The translations under genes and the position numbers were made by a program. 64,000 nt of DNA from Microbacterium sp. ACRRU (GTDB lineage Bacteria; Actinomycetota; Actinomycetes; Actinomycetales; Microbacteriaceae), in NCBI RefSeq assembly GCF_022346945.1, contig NZ_JAKRNI010000001.1:124001-188000 (forward strand), given 5' to 3'. Position 1 is the stretch's first letter, and the number at the start of each line of letters is the position of its first letter. Shown piece by piece: positions 10,697-18,973 of the stretch. A model generated the notes under the pieces. The model saw only the letters and a program-made list of their open reading frames with translations. It was not told the origin of the DNA and did not search any database.

Positions 10697-12610
10697 ATGG
10701 CGCACGCCCTTCGTCCTGACCTCCGAAACGTCGCGATCGTCGCGCACGTCGACCACGGCAAGACGACCCTCGTCGACGCCATGCTCCGCCAGACCGGCTC
10801 GTTCGGCGATCACGCGCACGTCGAGGAGCGCGCGATGGACTCCAACGACCTCGAGCGCGAAAAGGGCATCACGATCCTCGCCAAGAACACGGCGATCACC
10901 TACAACGGTGAGCACACCGACGTGCCGGTGACGATCAACGTCATCGACACCCCCGGGCACGCCGACTTCGGTGGCGAGGTCGAGCGCGGCCTGTCGATGG
11001 TCGACGGCGTCGTGCTGCTCGTCGACGCGTCCGAGGGTCCGCTGCCGCAGACGCGCTTCGTGCTGCGCAAGGCTCTCGAGGCCAAGCTCCCCGTCATCCT
11101 GCTGGTCAACAAGACCGACCGCCCCGACGCTCGCATCGCCGAGGTCGAAGAAGAGGCGCACGACCTGCTGCTGGGTCTCGCGTCCGACCTCGTCGACGAC
11201 GTGCCCGACCTCGACGTCGATGCGCTCCTCGACGTCCCGGTCGTGTACGCGTCTGGTCGCGCGGGTGCGGCATCCCTCACCCGGCCCGACAACGGGTCGC
11301 TCCCCGACAACGACGACCTCGAGCCGCTGTTCGGCGCGATCCTCGAGCACGTCCCGGCTCCGTCGTACGACGACGAGGCGCCGCTGCAGGCGTGGGTCAC
11401 CAACCTCGACTCCAGCCCCTTCCTCGGCCGCCTGGCGCTTCTGCGCATCTTCAACGGCACGCTGAAGAAGGGTCAGACCGTCGCGTGGGTCCGCCACGAC
11501 GGTTCGCACTCCAACGCGCGCGTCACCGAGCTGCTCATGACCAAGGCGCTGGAGCGCTTCCCGGCCGAGTCCGCGGGCCCTGGCGACATCGTCGCCATCG
11601 CCGGTTTCCCCGACATCACGATCGGTGAGACCATCGCCGACCCCGAAGACGTGCGTCCGCTGCCGGCCATCACGGTCGACGACCCCGCGATCTCGATGAC
11701 GATCGGCACCAACACTTCGCCCCTCATGGGCAAGGTCAAGGGCCACAAGCTCACCGCCCGTATGGTCAAGGACCGCCTCGACCGCGAGCTCATCGGTAAC
11801 GTCTCGCTCAAGGTCGTCGACATCGGACGACCGGATGCCTGGGAGGTCCAGGGTCGTGGCGAGCTCGCGCTCGCGATCCTCGTCGAGAACATGCGTCGCG
11901 AGGGCTTCGAGCTCACCGTCGGAAAGCCCCAGGTCGTCACGCGGCGCGGCGAGGACGGCAAGCTCAAGGAGCCGTACGAGCACCTCACGATCGACGCCCC
12001 GGAAGAGCACCTCGGTGCGATCACGCAGCTGATGGCCGCCCGCAAGGGTCGCATGGACAACATGACCAACCACGGCACCGGCTGGGTGCGCATGGAGTTC
12101 GTCGTGCCGTCGCGGGGCCTGATCGGTTTCCGCAGCGAGTTCCTCACGATCACGCGCGGTACCGGTATCGCCAACGCCATCTCGCACGGGTACGACGACT
12201 GGGCCGGTTCCATCACGACGCGCCAGAACGGCTCGATCGTGGCCGACCGCCAGGGTGTCGTCACCCCCTTCGCGATGATCGCGCTCCAGGAGCGCATGAG
12301 CTTCTTCGTGCAGCCCACCGAAGAGGTCTACGAGGGCATGGTCATCGGCGAGAACTCGCGCGCCGACGACATGGACGTCAACATCACGAAGGAGAAGAAG
12401 CTGACGAACATGCGCTCATCGACGTCGGACTCCTTCGAGTCGATGACCCCGCCTCGCGTGCTGACCCTGGAAGAGTCGCTCGAATTCGCCCGCGACGACG
12501 AATGCGTCGAGGTCACGCCCGAGAAGGTCCGCATCCGCAAGGTCGTGCTCGACGCGACCGAGCGCGGTCGCGCCGCCTCCCGCGCCAAGCGTCAGGATGC
12601 CAACGCCTGA
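10697..12610 (+). CDS. typA: Ribosome-associated GTPase TypA/BipA
   Basis: 637-aa translational GTPase of the EF-G family that acts on the ribosome, with roles in 50S assembly and stress adaptation in other bacteria. The start ATG 10697 ([20 protein letters not shown]) has CTGGAGA 7 nt upstream; longer in-frame readings begin inside the upstream terminator region. Visible are G1 [10 protein letters not shown]3 [15 protein letters not shown]4 NKTDRP, then domain II, the EF-G-like C-terminal domains ([15 protein letters not shown]) and the TypA-specific C-terminus ([14 protein letters not shown]). Length and motifs are complete. It stands alone between two terminators. In M. tuberculosis typA (Rv1165) also neighbours a peptide-binding-like lipoprotein gene. 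Confidence 0.97.
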   Translation: MAHALRPDLRNVAIVAHVDHGKTTLVDAMLRQTGSFGDHAHVEERAMDSNDLEREKGITILAKNTAITYNGEHTDVPVTINVIDTPGHADFGGEVERGLSMVDGVVLLVDASEGPLPQTRFVLRKALEAKLPVILLVNKTDRPDARIAEVEEEAHDLLLGLASDLVDDVPDLDVDALLDVPVVYASGRAGAASLTRPDNGSLPDNDDLEPLFGAILEHVPAPSYDDEAPLQAWVTNLDSSPFLGRLALLRIFNGTLKKGQTVAWVRHDGSHSNARVTELLMTKALERFPAESAGPGDIVAIAGFPDITIGETIADPEDVRPLPAITVDDPAISMTIGTNTSPLMGKVKGHKLTARMVKDRLDRELIGNVSLKVVDIGRPDAWEVQGRGELALAILVENMRREGFELTVGKPQVVTRRGEDGKLKEPYEHLTIDAPEEHLGAITQLMAARKGRMDNMTNHGTGWVRMEFVVPSRGLIGFRSEFLTITRGTGIANAISHGYDDWAGSITTRQNGSIVADRQGVVTPFAMIALQERMSFFVQPTEEVYEGMVIGENSRADDMDVNITKEKKLTNMRSSTSDSFESMTPPRVLTLEESLEFARDDECVEVTPEKVRIRKVVLDATERGRAASRAKRQDANA

Positions 12611-12625
12611 GCGTCCGCATCCCGC

Positions 12626-12661
12626 AACGGCCCCGTTCAGCTCGCGCTGTGCGGGGCCGTT
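12626..12661 (+). terminator. typA terminator with duplicated right arm
   Basis: AACGGCCCCG (12626-12635) pairs with CGGGGCCGTT (12652-12661). The right-arm block TGCGGGGCCGTTC occurs twice in tandem (12650-12662 and 12667-12679), so the left arm has two possible partners. Confidence 0.75.
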
Positions 12662-12684
12662 CTCTATGCGGGGCCGTTCCCCTC

Positions 12685-12743
12685 TTGAGTGTCCAAGACA
12701 CGCGGACGCGCGCCGCGGCGCTCCGCGGGTCTTGGACACTCAA
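12685..12743. repeat. Long imperfect inverted repeat (REP-like hairpin)
   Basis: TTGAGTGTCCAAGAC plus six more bases (12685-12705) is matched by its complement at 12723-12743 with a single mismatch in 21 bp; the 17-nt loop is GC-rich. It lies between the convergent ends of typA and the XRE gene. It could terminate transcription from the minus strand, or be a copy of a dispersed hairpin repeat. Confidence 0.8.
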
Positions 12744-12760
12744 CAGGGAGGGACTGCCGC

Positions 12761-13312
12761 TCAGAGCGACTCGGACACGAGCACGGCGCTCGTCCCGGGG
12801 GTGAGTGCCTCGAACACGTGCGGGGCGTCTCCGGGGTAGGACAGGTAATCGCCCGGATGCAGCTCGAACGGGGCGCCGGCGGGCCCGACGCGACCGCGAC
12901 CGGTCATGAGGATGCAGTGCTCCACCGTGCCGTGGGGGTGCGGGTCCGAGCGGCGTACGCTGCCCGGCTCGGCGCGAAGGAGGTAGATGTCGCGGCGCGC
13001 GTGCGGCGGACTCGCCGAGAGGAGGACGGCGAGATAGTCCGCCGACATCGCGGGGACAGCGGTGGATGCCTCGCCCGCGCGAATGAGCGTGGGGGAGCGT
13101 ACCCCTTCGTCGACGAGGACTGCGAACGGCACGTCCAGGGCGGTCGCAAGGGCCCACAGCGTCTCGACGCTGGGATTGCCGCCGCCGTTCTCCAGCTGCG
13201 ACACCGTCGCCTTGGCCACGCCCGCGCGTCTCGCCAGTTCGGACGCACTGAGGTCTCGCCGCTCCCTTTCGCGGCGCAAGGTCACCGCGATGCGGTCGCC
13301 GAGATCACTCAC
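12761..13312 (-). CDS. XRE-family transcriptional regulator with C-terminal cupin
   Basis: 183 aa. The N-terminal helix-turn-helix (about residues 8-60) reads LSASELARRAGVAKATVSQL, followed by ENGGGNPSVETL. The C-terminal cupin (about 95-180) has HPHGTVEHCILMTGRGRV and LHPGDYLSYPGDAPHVFEAL, the usual effector-sensing half of such regulators. It is transcribed divergently from azlCD across 64 bp, so it very likely controls that branched-chain amino-acid exporter pair. GTG 13312 sits 6 nt after a CATAAT -10 box, with no ribosome site, implying a leaderless message. The effector is unknown; in similar gene pairs an amino acid is the natural guess. Confidence 0.88.
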   Translation of the reverse strand: MSDLGDRIAVTLRRERERRDLSASELARRAGVAKATVSQLENGGGNPSVETLWALATALDVPFAVLVDEGVRSPTLIRAGEASTAVPAMSADYLAVLLSASPPHARRDIYLLRAEPGSVRRSDPHPHGTVEHCILMTGRGRVGPAGAPFELHPGDYLSYPGDAPHVFEALTPGTSAVLVSESL

Positions 13313-13376
13313 GCGTTCATTATGTCTGACGAGCGTTCGACTTGACGAACAGGGTCATTCGTTCGAGACTCTGATC
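13313..13376. promoter_or_regulatory. Divergent leaderless promoters and CGTTCG repeats (XRE / azlCD)
   Basis: Minus strand: CATAAT (13319-13324), 6 nt, GTG. Plus strand: TTGACG (13342-13347), 17 nt, GAGACT (13365-13370), 6 nt, ATG 13377. Between them CGTTCGA occurs at 13334 and 13360 as direct repeats, with the reverse form ACGAAC at 13345, overlapping the plus-strand -35 and spacer: candidate operator half-sites for the XRE protein. Confidence 0.6.
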
Positions 13377-14087
13377 ATGCGTTCACTGGAACGAACGGTC
13401 TCGCGCGCCGCAGCTCGTCAAGGCATCGCCGTGGCGCTGGCGACGAGTGCGTATGGCATCTCGTTCGGCGCCCTCTCCGTGGCATCCGGTCTCGATGTCT
13501 GGCAGACCTGCGTCCTGAGCCTGCTGATGTTCACCGGGGGATCGCAGTTCGCATTCGTCGGCGTCATCGCGGCCGGGGGAGTCGCTGCCGCGCCCGCCGC
13601 GATCGCCTCGGCGGGTCTGCTGGGTGTTCGCAACGCGGCGTACGCCATGCGGATGTCGCCCGTGGTCGGGCCGAGCCGCTGGCGGCGGGCCCTGGCGACG
13701 CCCTTCACGATCGACGAGTCGGTGGCCGTGTCGCTCGCCCAGTCCGAACCGTACCCGCGGCGCGTCGGTTTCTGGGTCACGGGCGTTGCGATCTGGATCG
13801 GGTGGAACCTCACGACCCTCGCCGGCGCCCTTGTCGGCGATGTCCTCGGCGACCCGCGGGCCTGGGGATTGGATGCCGCCGCCGCGGCGGCCTTCCTCGC
13901 GCTGCTGTGGCCGCGCCTTCGGGGTCGACAGCCGATCGCGGTCGCCCTCGGCGCCGCGGTCGTCGCCGCGTTGCTCACGCCCTGGGTGCTGCCCGGGATC
14001 CCCGTCATCGCCGCGGCGGGAGTCGCGGTGGCGCTGGGGTGGTTCGACCCGCGACCCACCGCGCGCGACGAGAAGGGGATGCCATGA
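13377..14087 (+). CDS. azlC: AzlC family branched-chain amino acid exporter, large subunit
   Basis: 236-aa integral membrane protein. The N-terminal motif GIAVALATSAYGISFGALSV and the segment FTGGSQFAFVGVIAAGG are the AzlC signature. About seven membrane spans are visible. With AzlD it exports branched-chain amino acids or analogues in Bacillus and Corynebacterium (BrnFE-like). The start is ATG 13377, placed 6 nt behind a GAGACT -10 box (leaderless); longer frames run back through the divergent regulator. It overlaps azlD by ATGA, and the divergent XRE-cupin gene is the likely regulator. Confidence 0.92.
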   Translation: MRSLERTVSRAAARQGIAVALATSAYGISFGALSVASGLDVWQTCVLSLLMFTGGSQFAFVGVIAAGGVAAAPAAIASAGLLGVRNAAYAMRMSPVVGPSRWRRALATPFTIDESVAVSLAQSEPYPRRVGFWVTGVAIWIGWNLTTLAGALVGDVLGDPRAWGLDAAAAAAFLALLWPRLRGRQPIAVALGAAVVAALLTPWVLPGIPVIAAAGVAVALGWFDPRPTARDEKGMP

Positions 14088-14398
14088 CCCTTTGGACCGC
14101 CGTGCTCGCGGCATCCGTTCTCTGCCTCGCGCTCAAAGCGGTCGGCTATCTGCTGCCGCAAAGCTGGCTCGACGCGCCCCGCCCGGCCCGTATCGCCGAT
14201 CTGCTCACGGTCGCGCTGCTCTCGGCGCTCGTCGTGGTGCAGGCACTGGGGGCGGGCACCGCCATCGTGGTCGATGCGCGCGTGCCGGCGGTGATCGTCG
14301 CCGCCGTGCTGCTGTGGGTGCGGGCGCCGTTCCTCGTGGTCGTCGTCGCCGCCGCAGCCACCGCGGCGCTGCTGCGCGCGCTCGGCTGGGCCACATGA
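14084..14398 (+). CDS. azlD: AzlD family branched-chain amino acid exporter, small subunit
   Basis: 104 aa with three to four membrane spans (MTLWTAVLAASVLCLALKAV, then IADLLTVALLSALVVVQAL and two C-terminal helices), typical length and topology for AzlD/BrnE. ATG 14084 overlaps the azlC stop. It forms the two-subunit exporter with AzlC. An alternative longer frame starting inside azlC has no conserved sequence. Confidence 0.9.
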   Translation: MTLWTAVLAASVLCLALKAVGYLLPQSWLDAPRPARIADLLTVALLSALVVVQALGAGTAIVVDARVPAVIVAAVLLWVRAPFLVVVVAAAATAALLRALGWAT

Positions 14399-14407
14399 TC
14401 CCGCGCC

Positions 14408-14413
14408 TAGACT
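14408..14413 (+). promoter_or_regulatory. -10 box, leaderless promoter of the 14420 gene
   Basis: TAGACT, 6 nt, GTG 14420. It also overlaps the end of the azlD region, so the small membrane protein has its own start of transcription. Confidence 0.6.
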
Positions 14414-14419
14414 GACCAC

Positions 14420-14812
14420 GTGGGTTCAGGGATCGTGCGTGCCATCAGCTGGGTCGTCGCGTTCTTGGTCGGCGCGTTTTACGGGACGGCCGCCACCGTC
14501 GGTCACGCCTTCCGGCTGGGCTTCGTCCCGGTCGGCCTCATCCTCGCCGTGATCGGCTGCGCCGCCCTCCTGGTGGCTCTGCGCACTCTGACGCAGGACC
14601 GAATCAATGCGATCGCGGGTGGACTGGGCATCATCGCCGCGACATTCGTCTTCTCACAGGTGGGTCCCGGTGGCTCGGCCATCGTCGCCGCCGCGACGCC
14701 CGACACGGAGTGGATCGCGATCGCCTGGACCTTCGCCGGCCCGATCCTGCTCGCTGTCGTGGCATTCTGGCCCGACGTGTCGGTACGTGCCGACGCGGCC
14801 GAGGAATCCTAG
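14420..14812 (+). CDS. Small four-span membrane protein (DUF6113-like)
   Basis: 130 aa with four predicted membrane helices (about residues 8-28, 35-55, 62-82, 100-120). The segment GIVRAISWVVAFLVGAFYGT is typical of the actinobacterial family annotated as DUF6113, found immediately before fdxA-dapC in related genomes. The function is unknown. GTG 14420 is 6 nt after TAGACT and lacks a ribosome site. The C-terminus (VSVRADAAEES) is acidic and cytosolic or exposed. Confidence 0.75.
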   Translation: MGSGIVRAISWVVAFLVGAFYGTAATVGHAFRLGFVPVGLILAVIGCAALLVALRTLTQDRINAIAGGLGIIAATFVFSQVGPGGSAIVAAATPDTEWIAIAWTFAGPILLAVVAFWPDVSVRADAAEES

Positions 14813-14851
14813 GCCACCGGTGTCGAGCGGAGGCCGCGTCGCGGGCACGCG

Positions 14852-14857
14852 TAGACT
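14852..14857 (+). promoter_or_regulatory. -10 box, leaderless promoter of fdxA-dapC
   Basis: TAGACT, GATCCC, GTG 14864: the same geometry and the same -10 hexamer as the preceding gene. Confidence 0.65.
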
Positions 14858-14863
14858 GATCCC

Positions 14864-15184
14864 GTGACTTACGTGATCGCCCTCCCGTGTGTCGATGTGA
14901 AGGACCGCGCGTGCATCGACGAATGCCCCGTCGACTGCATCTACGAGGGTGAGCGCTCGCTCTACATCCACCCCGACGAATGCGTCGACTGCGGCGCGTG
15001 CGAGCCGGTGTGCCCCGTCGAGGCCATCTACTACGAAGACGACCTCCCCGAAGAATGGTCGGACTACTACAAGGCGAACGTCGAGTTCTTCGACGACATC
15101 GGCTCCCCGGGCGGTGCCGCAAAGGTGGGCGTCATCGCCAAGGATCACCCGGTCATCTCGGCGCTGCCGCCGCAGAGCCACTGA
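14864..15184 (+). CDS. fdxA: Seven-iron ferredoxin
   Basis: 106 aa. The N-terminal half holds two cluster motifs: [17 protein letters not shown] (3Fe-4S plus one 4Fe-4S ligand) and [12 protein letters not shown] (4Fe-4S), the arrangement of 7Fe ferredoxins (FdxA/FdxC). The C-terminal part [20 protein letters not shown] is the conserved actinobacterial extension. It carries electrons at low potential. It lies 3 bp before dapC, a pairing conserved widely in actinobacteria (Rv1177-Rv1178 in M. tuberculosis). Confidence 0.96.
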   Translation: MTYVIALPCVDVKDRACIDECPVDCIYEGERSLYIHPDECVDCGACEPVCPVEAIYYEDDLPEEWSDYYKANVEFFDDIGSPGGAAKVGVIAKDHPVISALPPQSH

Positions 15185-15187
15185 CCC

Positions 15188-16291
15188 GTGGGCGTCGCGG
15201 ACCTCGCCGACTACCCCTGGGATGCGGTCGCACCGTTCGCGGAGCGTGCTCGCCGTCACCCCGCGGGCATCGTCGACCTGTCGATCGGCTCTCCCGTCGA
15301 CCCGACGCCTGATGTCGTCGCCGCCGCCCTCGCCGCGGCAACCGATGCACACGCCTACCCGCAGACGATGGGGACGCCCGCGCTGCGCGAGGCGATCGTC
15401 GGCTGGTATGCCCGCCGTCGCGGAGTGCCCGGCCTGACGCCGGCGCACGTCCTTCCAACCGTGGGCTCCAAGGAGCTCGTGGCGCTCCTGCCGTTGCTGC
15501 TGGGCCTCGGACCGGGCGATGTCGTCGTCCACCCGCGGGCGGCCTACCCGACGTACGAGGTCGGTGCTCGCCTGGTGGGTGCGGAACCGGTGGCATCCGA
15601 TGACCCCTCCGACTGGCCCGACAACACCCGCCTCGTCTGGATCAACTCTCCGGGCAACCCCGACGGCCGCGTGCTCTCGACCACGGAGCTGACGAATGCC
15701 GTGACCCGGGCGCGGAGTCTGGGTGCGGTGCTGGCGTCCGACGAGTGCTACGCCGAACTCGGGTGGGACGCCCCCTGGGACGCCGAGGGGGTGCCCAGCG
15801 TCCTCGATCCGTCGGTGGTCGGCGACGACCTGACGGATGTGCTGTCGGTCTACTCGCTGAGCAAGCAGTCCAACCTCGCCGGCTACCGCGCGGCTTTCCT
15901 CGCCGGTGACCCGCAGCTGGTGGCGCGTCTGCTCACCGGCCGCAAGCACCTGGGACTCATGCCTCCGGCGCCCGTGCAACGCGCGATGACGGTCGCGCTC
16001 GGCGACGACGCTCACGTTCAGGAGCAGCGCGCCAGATACGCCCGGCGCCGTGCCGTCCTCAAGCCCGCCGTGGAAGCCGCCGGCTTCCGCATCGACCGCA
16101 GCGAGGGCGGTCTGTACCTCTGGGCGACGGAGGGACTCGACGCGTGGGAGAGCGTGGAGCGCCTCGCCAATCTCGGAATCCTGGTGGGTCCCGGTCACTT
16201 CTACGGAACCCACTTCCCGCAGCACGTGCGGTTCTCGTTGACCGCGACCGACGAGCGCATCGAGGCCGCCGCGGAGCGTCTGACGCCCTGA
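15188..16291 (+). CDS. dapC: Succinyldiaminopimelate transaminase
   Basis: 367-aa class I/II aminotransferase. It transfers the amino group from glutamate to N-succinyl-2-amino-6-oxopimelate in the succinylase branch of lysine and peptidoglycan synthesis. The pyridoxal-phosphate lysine is K226 in YSLSKQSNLAGYR, with the NSPGNPDGR loop that orients the cofactor ring. GTG 15188 follows fdxA by 3 bp without a ribosome site, so it probably depends on coupling. The assignment rests on family and on the pairing with fdxA; dapD and dapE lie 2-3 kb downstream. Confidence 0.92.
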   Translation: MGVADLADYPWDAVAPFAERARRHPAGIVDLSIGSPVDPTPDVVAAALAAATDAHAYPQTMGTPALREAIVGWYARRRGVPGLTPAHVLPTVGSKELVALLPLLLGLGPGDVVVHPRAAYPTYEVGARLVGAEPVASDDPSDWPDNTRLVWINSPGNPDGRVLSTTELTNAVTRARSLGAVLASDECYAELGWDAPWDAEGVPSVLDPSVVGDDLTDVLSVYSLSKQSNLAGYRAAFLAGDPQLVARLLTGRKHLGLMPPAPVQRAMTVALGDDAHVQEQRARYARRRAVLKPAVEAAGFRIDRSEGGLYLWATEGLDAWESVERLANLGILVGPGHFYGTHFPQHVRFSLTATDERIEAAAERLTP

Positions 16292-16367
16292 CCGTCGGCG
16301 GCAGGAGGATCCCTCCATCCGGAGGGGAAGTCCTTTGGCGATGTCATCTGTACGTCCTCGCCCCTAC

Positions 16368-16512
16368 TAGGCTGTAAAGGCACTGCGAGCGGGTGACCCT
16401 CCGCCGGGTGCCGAGTCGGAGGCCGCGTGCGGACACCGGCCGAGAAGACTGCGGGTGCCGGGTGCTCCCACGGTTCAATCCACAGGGCGACCAGAAATCG
16501 CAAGGAGGCGCG
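16368..16512 (+). promoter_or_regulatory. gltA promoter and about 135-nt leader
   Basis: A TAGGCT -10 box (16368-16373) is followed by an unusually long GC-rich leader ending in AAGGAGG (16502-16508). No known riboswitch is recognised. The leader can form several GC-rich stems. Confidence 0.5.
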
Positions 16513-17811
16513 GTGAGCGACGCGGGTACCGAGCACGACAAGGCCACCCTCTCGGTGGGGGGCACCACCGCCGAATTCCCGGTCCTGCGGGGCACCGACG
16601 GGGTTCCGAGCATCGACATCGTGTCGCTGACGAAGCAGACCGGTCACACGACGCTCGACTACGGCTTCGTCAACACCGCTTCGACCAAGTCGGACATCAC
16701 CTACATCGACGGCGATCAGGGCATCCTGCGTTACCGCGGTTACCCCATCGAGCAGCTGGCTAAGAACAGCACGTATCTCGAGGTGGCATGGCTCCTCATC
16801 TACGGCGAGCTGCCCTCGGCATCCGAGCTCGCCGCGTTCGATGAGCGCATCCGCCGTCACACGCTGCTGCACGAAGACCTCAAGCGCTTCTTCTCCTCGC
16901 TCCCGCCGACCGCGCACCCGATGTCGGTGCTGTCGGCGGCCACGGCGGCGCTCTCGACGTACTACGAGTCGGAGTCCGACCCGCACAACCCCGAGCACGT
17001 CGAGCTCAACACCGTGCGCATGCTGGCCAAGCTCCCCGTCATCGCGGCGTACGCGCACAAGAAGAGCATCGGGCAGGCGTTCCTGTACCCCGACAACTCG
17101 CTCGGATTCGTCGACAACTTCCTGAAGCTCAACTTCGGTGTGCTGAGCGAGATCTACCAGGTCAACCCGGTCATGACGAAGGCCCTCGATCTGCTGCTCA
17201 TGCTGCACGCGGATCACGAGCAGAACGCGTCCACCTCGACGGTGCGTCTGGTGGGCTCCACCGGTGCCAACCAGTTCGCGTCGATCTCGGCCGGTATCCA
17301 GGCCCTGTCTGGCCCGCTCCACGGCGGCGCCAACGAGGCCGTGCTGCAGATGCTCGGTCGCATCCGCGACTCGGGCGAAAGCGTCGAGCGCTTCGTCGAG
17401 CGCGTGAAGAACAAGGAAGACGGCGTGAAGCTCATGGGCTTCGGGCACCGCGTCTACAAGAACTACGACCCGCGCGCGAAGCTCGTGAAGGGCGCGGCGG
17501 ACGAGGTTCTCGAGGCGCTGGGCGTGAGCGACCCGCTGCTCGACCTCGCGAAGGAGCTCGAGCAGATCGCGCTCGAGGACGACTACTTCAAGGAGCGTCG
17601 CCTCTACCCGAACGTCGACTTCTACACCGGCGTCATCTACAAGGCGATGGGCTTCCCGACCCGCATGTTCACCGTGCTGTTCGCGATCGGCCGCCTTCCC
17701 GGCTGGCTCGCGCAGTGGCGTGAGGCCATCACCGACCCGCAGACGAAGATCGGTCGCCCGCAGCAGCTGTACACGGGCGCGGCGGAGCGCAACTACCCCG
17801 GCGTCGGCTGA
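16513..17811 (+). CDS. gltA: Citrate synthase
   Basis: 432 aa, type-II hexamer-size citrate synthase condensing acetyl-CoA and oxaloacetate. The start is GTG 16513 with a textbook AAGGAGG 4 nt upstream; an in-frame ATG at 16393 would add 40 residues of non-conserved leader. Catalytic motifs are LLMLHADHEQNASTSTVR (first His), SGPLHGGANEAVL (second His, GGAN) and MGFGHRVYKNYDPRAK; the active-site Asp lies in PNVDFYTGVIY. It is a single-gene unit flanked by its own promoter and a strong hairpin. Confidence 0.97.
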   Translation: MSDAGTEHDKATLSVGGTTAEFPVLRGTDGVPSIDIVSLTKQTGHTTLDYGFVNTASTKSDITYIDGDQGILRYRGYPIEQLAKNSTYLEVAWLLIYGELPSASELAAFDERIRRHTLLHEDLKRFFSSLPPTAHPMSVLSAATAALSTYYESESDPHNPEHVELNTVRMLAKLPVIAAYAHKKSIGQAFLYPDNSLGFVDNFLKLNFGVLSEIYQVNPVMTKALDLLLMLHADHEQNASTSTVRLVGSTGANQFASISAGIQALSGPLHGGANEAVLQMLGRIRDSGESVERFVERVKNKEDGVKLMGFGHRVYKNYDPRAKLVKGAADEVLEALGVSDPLLDLAKELEQIALEDDYFKERRLYPNVDFYTGVIYKAMGFPTRMFTVLFAIGRLPGWLAQWREAITDPQTKIGRPQQLYTGAAERNYPGVG

Positions 17812-17824
17812 GCCCGCCGACGCA

Positions 17825-17860
17825 AAGCGCCCCGTCCCTCCGTCGGAGGGCGGGGCGCTT
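17825..17860 (+). terminator. gltA terminator hairpin
   Basis: AAGCGCCCCG (17825-17834) and CGGGGCGCTT (17851-17860) are perfectly complementary, with an inner CCCTCC/GGAGGG stem and one bulged T. No extended T-run. Confidence 0.8.
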
Positions 17861-17903
17861 CGCTGTGCGGCGGGATGCCACCGTAGGGGCCGCGGCGGCC
17901 GGC

Positions 17904-17974
17904 ACGCATAAACGCGATCCCCGCGCATAAACGCGAGCACCACGCGTTTCGGCGCGCGAGAAGCGTTTATGCGT
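17904..17974. repeat. Cluster of CGCATAAACGC repeats in an inverted arrangement
   Basis: ACGCATAAACGC (17904-17915) and GCGTTTATGCGT (17963-17974) form a perfect 12-bp inverted repeat. Between them are a further direct copy CGCGCATAAACGCG (17922-17935) and a partial inverse CGCGTTT (17943-17949). The AT-rich core stands out in GC-rich DNA. It lies between the convergent gltA and dapD genes: a REP-type element or protein-binding site. Confidence 0.75.
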
Positions 17975-17987
17975 GGGCACCGGCCGC

Positions 17988-18061
17988 GGGGCCGCGCCGG
18001 GTGTGCGGGCCGCGCCGGGGGCACGGGCCGCGCCGTGCGCGCCGCGCCGGTGCGGGCCGCG
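17988..18061. repeat. Degenerate GC-only tandem repeat
   Basis: The unit GGGCCGCGCCGG (with small changes) recurs four to five times at 13-18 bp spacing up to the dapD stop. Probably replication slippage. Confidence 0.6.
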
Positions 18062-18973
18062 TCAGGCGTGCAGCGCCGCGTTCAGCGTTACGCCCACGCC
18101 GCCGCGCGCCGACGCCTCGACCGCGCCGGTGAGCGAGTTGCGGCGGAACAGGATGCCGTCGCGCCCGGACAGTTCGCCCGCCTTCATCGTTTCGTCGCCG
18201 ACCTGCACCTTCGTGCCCGCTGTGACGTACAGGCCCGCCTCGACCACGCAGTCGTCGCCCAGCGAGATGCCGATTCCGGCGTTGGCGCCGAGCAGGGTGC
18301 GGGCTCCGATGGAGACCCGGTGGGTGCCGCCGCCGGACAGGGTGCCCATGATGGACGCACCACCGCCGATGTCTGTGCCGTCGCCGATCACGACGCCCTG
18401 CGACACGCGACCCTCGATCATGGAGGCGCCCAGCGTGCCGGCGTTGAAGTTCACGAATCCCTCGTGCATGACCGTCGTTCCGGGCGAGAGGTAGGCACCC
18501 AGCCGCACACGTGAGGCGTCGGCGATGCGCACACCGGCGGGTGTGACGTAGTCGAGCAGGCGGGGAAACTTGTCGAGTCCCTGGATCTGGATGCCGTGGC
18601 GAAGCAGCACGGGCCGCAGACGTGTGGCGTCGTCGGGGTGCATCGGACCGGCCGTGGTCCAGGCGACATTCGGCAGGTGTCCGAAAATGCCCTCGAGCGA
18701 GATCTCGTTCGGACGAACGAGCCGGTGCGACAGCGCCTGCAGCCGCAGGTAGGCGTCGACGGTCGAGGTCGGGGCGGCATCCGCGTCGATGGTGAGCGTC
18801 ACGACCTCGATCCGAACCGCTCGCCGATCGTCCGTGCCCGTGAGCGCCGCGAGGTCCTCGGTGCCGGACGCGGTTTCGCCGAGCGAGGGCGCGGGGAACC
18901 ATGCGTCCAAGACCGTGCCGTCGGAGGCGATGGTCGAGAGTCCGGTACCGGTGATCAGTCGTTCATTCGTCAC
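18062..18973 (-). CDS. dapD: Tetrahydrodipicolinate N-succinyltransferase
   Basis: 303 aa. It succinylates tetrahydrodipicolinate, the committed step of the succinylase pathway to meso-diaminopimelate and lysine. The left-handed beta-helix is visible as hexapeptide-type repeats ([50 protein letters not shown]). The start is taken as GTG 18973, which lies exactly 6 nt after a TAGCCT -10 box; GTG 18979 (two codons longer) is possible but falls inside that interval. It is divergent from dapE, with promoters only about 15 bp apart. Confidence 0.94.
   Translation of the reverse strand: MTNERLITGTGLSTIASDGTVLDAWFPAPSLGETASGTEDLAALTGTDDRRAVRIEVVTLTIDADAAPTSTVDAYLRLQALSHRLVRPNEISLEGIFGHLPNVAWTTAGPMHPDDATRLRPVLLRHGIQIQGLDKFPRLLDYVTPAGVRIADASRVRLGAYLSPGTTVMHEGFVNFNAGTLGASMIEGRVSQGVVIGDGTDIGGGASIMGTLSGGGTHRVSIGARTLLGANAGIGISLGDDCVVEAGLYVTAGTKVQVGDETMKAGELSGRDGILFRRNSLTGAVEASARGGVGVTLNAALHA

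Noticed and set aside
13342..13347. LexA/SOS-type operator among the CGTTCG motifs, which could tie azlCD to DNA damage
   Set aside because: The half-site spacing does not give GAAC-N4-GTTC; the adjacent XRE gene is a more natural regulator.
14654..16318. Long minus-strand frame of 554 codons opposite fdxA and dapC
   Set aside because: Antisense frame produced by GC-rich codon bias; the plus-strand proteins are clearly real, and the minus translation is Arg/Gly/Val/Asp-rich without motifs.
17904..17974. Possible CRISPR array
   Set aside because: Only three to four short imperfect motif copies in mixed orientation, no regular spacers and no cas genes.
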